Assembly (NCBI GenBank): GCA_030147225.1
Contig: JASLAI010000339.1
Coordinates: 1-6,083, forward strand
Direction: 5' to 3'
DNA from: Planococcus sp. (in: firmicutes)
Lineage (GTDB): Bacteria; Bacillota; Bacilli; Bacillales_A; Planococcaceae
Length of the DNA: 6,083 nt
Shown: piece by piece, positions 5,800 to 6,083 of the stretch
Position numbering within the stretch: the first letter of the stretch is position 1
Layout: every line of letters begins with the position of its first letter
The notes under the pieces: generated by a model
Database searches by the model: none
The model's input: only the letters and a program-made list of their open reading frames with translations
What the model was told of the DNA's origin: nothing
Translations under genes and position numbers: made by a program

Positions 5800-6083
5800 A
5801 TGAACGCTTATACAATTATGGGTCTCGGAATTGCTTTATTATTGACAGTAGTACTGATGCCGATTTTCATTCCGTTGTTAAAACGGATGAAATTCGGACA
5901 GAGCATCCGAGAAGAAGGACCTGAATCTCACATGAAGAAAACCGGTACCCCTACCATGGGCGGCCTGGTTTTCTTGATTTCTATTATCATCACTGTCTTA
6001 TTGGTTGCCTGGTTTGCCGATCTATTAAACGCTAAAGTCCTGATTTTATTGCTGGTGCTTTTCGGATATGGATTAATTGGCTT
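5800..6083 (+). CDS. mraY: Phospho-N-acetylmuramoyl-pentapeptide-transferase MraY, 3'-truncated by the window
   Basis: MraY is a polytopic membrane enzyme that moves phospho-MurNAc-pentapeptide from UDP onto undecaprenyl phosphate to make lipid I, the first membrane step of peptidoglycan synthesis. ATG 5800 follows AAAGGAG (5785-5791) by 8 nt, an ideal ribosome binding site. The 94 complete codons in view show a first transmembrane helix (about residues 6-27), the cytoplasmic loop [14 protein letters not shown], then [10 protein letters not shown], the conserved family signature, and two further hydrophobic segments (about 53-71 and 78-94). The catalytic aspartates (DD motif) would lie beyond the window edge. 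It begins 25 nt after pbpB with no terminator between, so it is probably in the same transcript. In B. subtilis spoVD and murE stand between these two genes; they are absent here. Confidence 0.96.
   Translation, partial: MNAYTIMGLGIALLLTVVLMPIFIPLLKRMKFGQSIREEGPESHMKKTGTPTMGGLVFLISIIITVLLVAWFADLLNAKVLILLLVLFGYGLIG

Noticed and set aside
1..6083. Mobile elements, CRISPR arrays, tRNA or rRNA genes, phage or defence genes
   Set aside because: None seen; the window is filled with collinear conserved dcw genes and short gaps, and no terminal inverted repeats or spacer-repeat pattern appear.

Overview
The window is the head of a division and cell wall (dcw) cluster from a Gram-positive bacterium of the order Bacillales. 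All genes lie on the + strand: the end of bshC, a terminator, a MraZ-type operator region, then mraZ, rsmH (mraW), ftsL, pbpB (PBP2B) and the start of mraY. The proteins resemble their Bacillus subtilis counterparts closely, and strong Shine-Dalgarno sequences and a TTG start fit a Firmicute. pbpB is followed directly by mraY, with no spoVD or murE between them as in Bacillus. With bshC present, this points to a Planococcaceae/Caryophanaceae relative (Planococcus or Planomicrobium type) or a staphylococcus-like arrangement. The family assignment is an inference from gene order and remembered homologues, not from a search.

Layout: 3-1544 is bshC, lacking its N-terminus (last step of bacillithiol synthesis). 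A rho-independent terminator at 1550-1575 closes it. The gap 1576-1690 holds a weak candidate promoter and a 10-bp-periodic array of GTGG boxes, the expected binding site of MraZ itself. mraZ (1691-2122), rsmH (2143-3081), ftsL (3094-3453), pbpB (3450-5774) and mraY (from 5800, running off the window) follow with gaps of 20, 12, -4 and 25 nt. No terminator is visible between them, so they probably form one transcript.

How they work together: MraZ binds upstream of its own gene and tunes the operon. RsmH methylates 16S rRNA at C1402. FtsL and PBP2B are partners in the divisome, FtsL as membrane scaffold and PBP2B as the septal transpeptidase. MraY makes lipid I, which leads to the lipid II that septal synthesis polymerises.

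I found no undescribed system; this is a conserved core locus. The points worth a second look are the MraZ box array, the direct pbpB-mraY junction, the long acidic repeat-bearing tail of PBP2B, and the Ser-Pro-Met-Lys version of its active-site motif.
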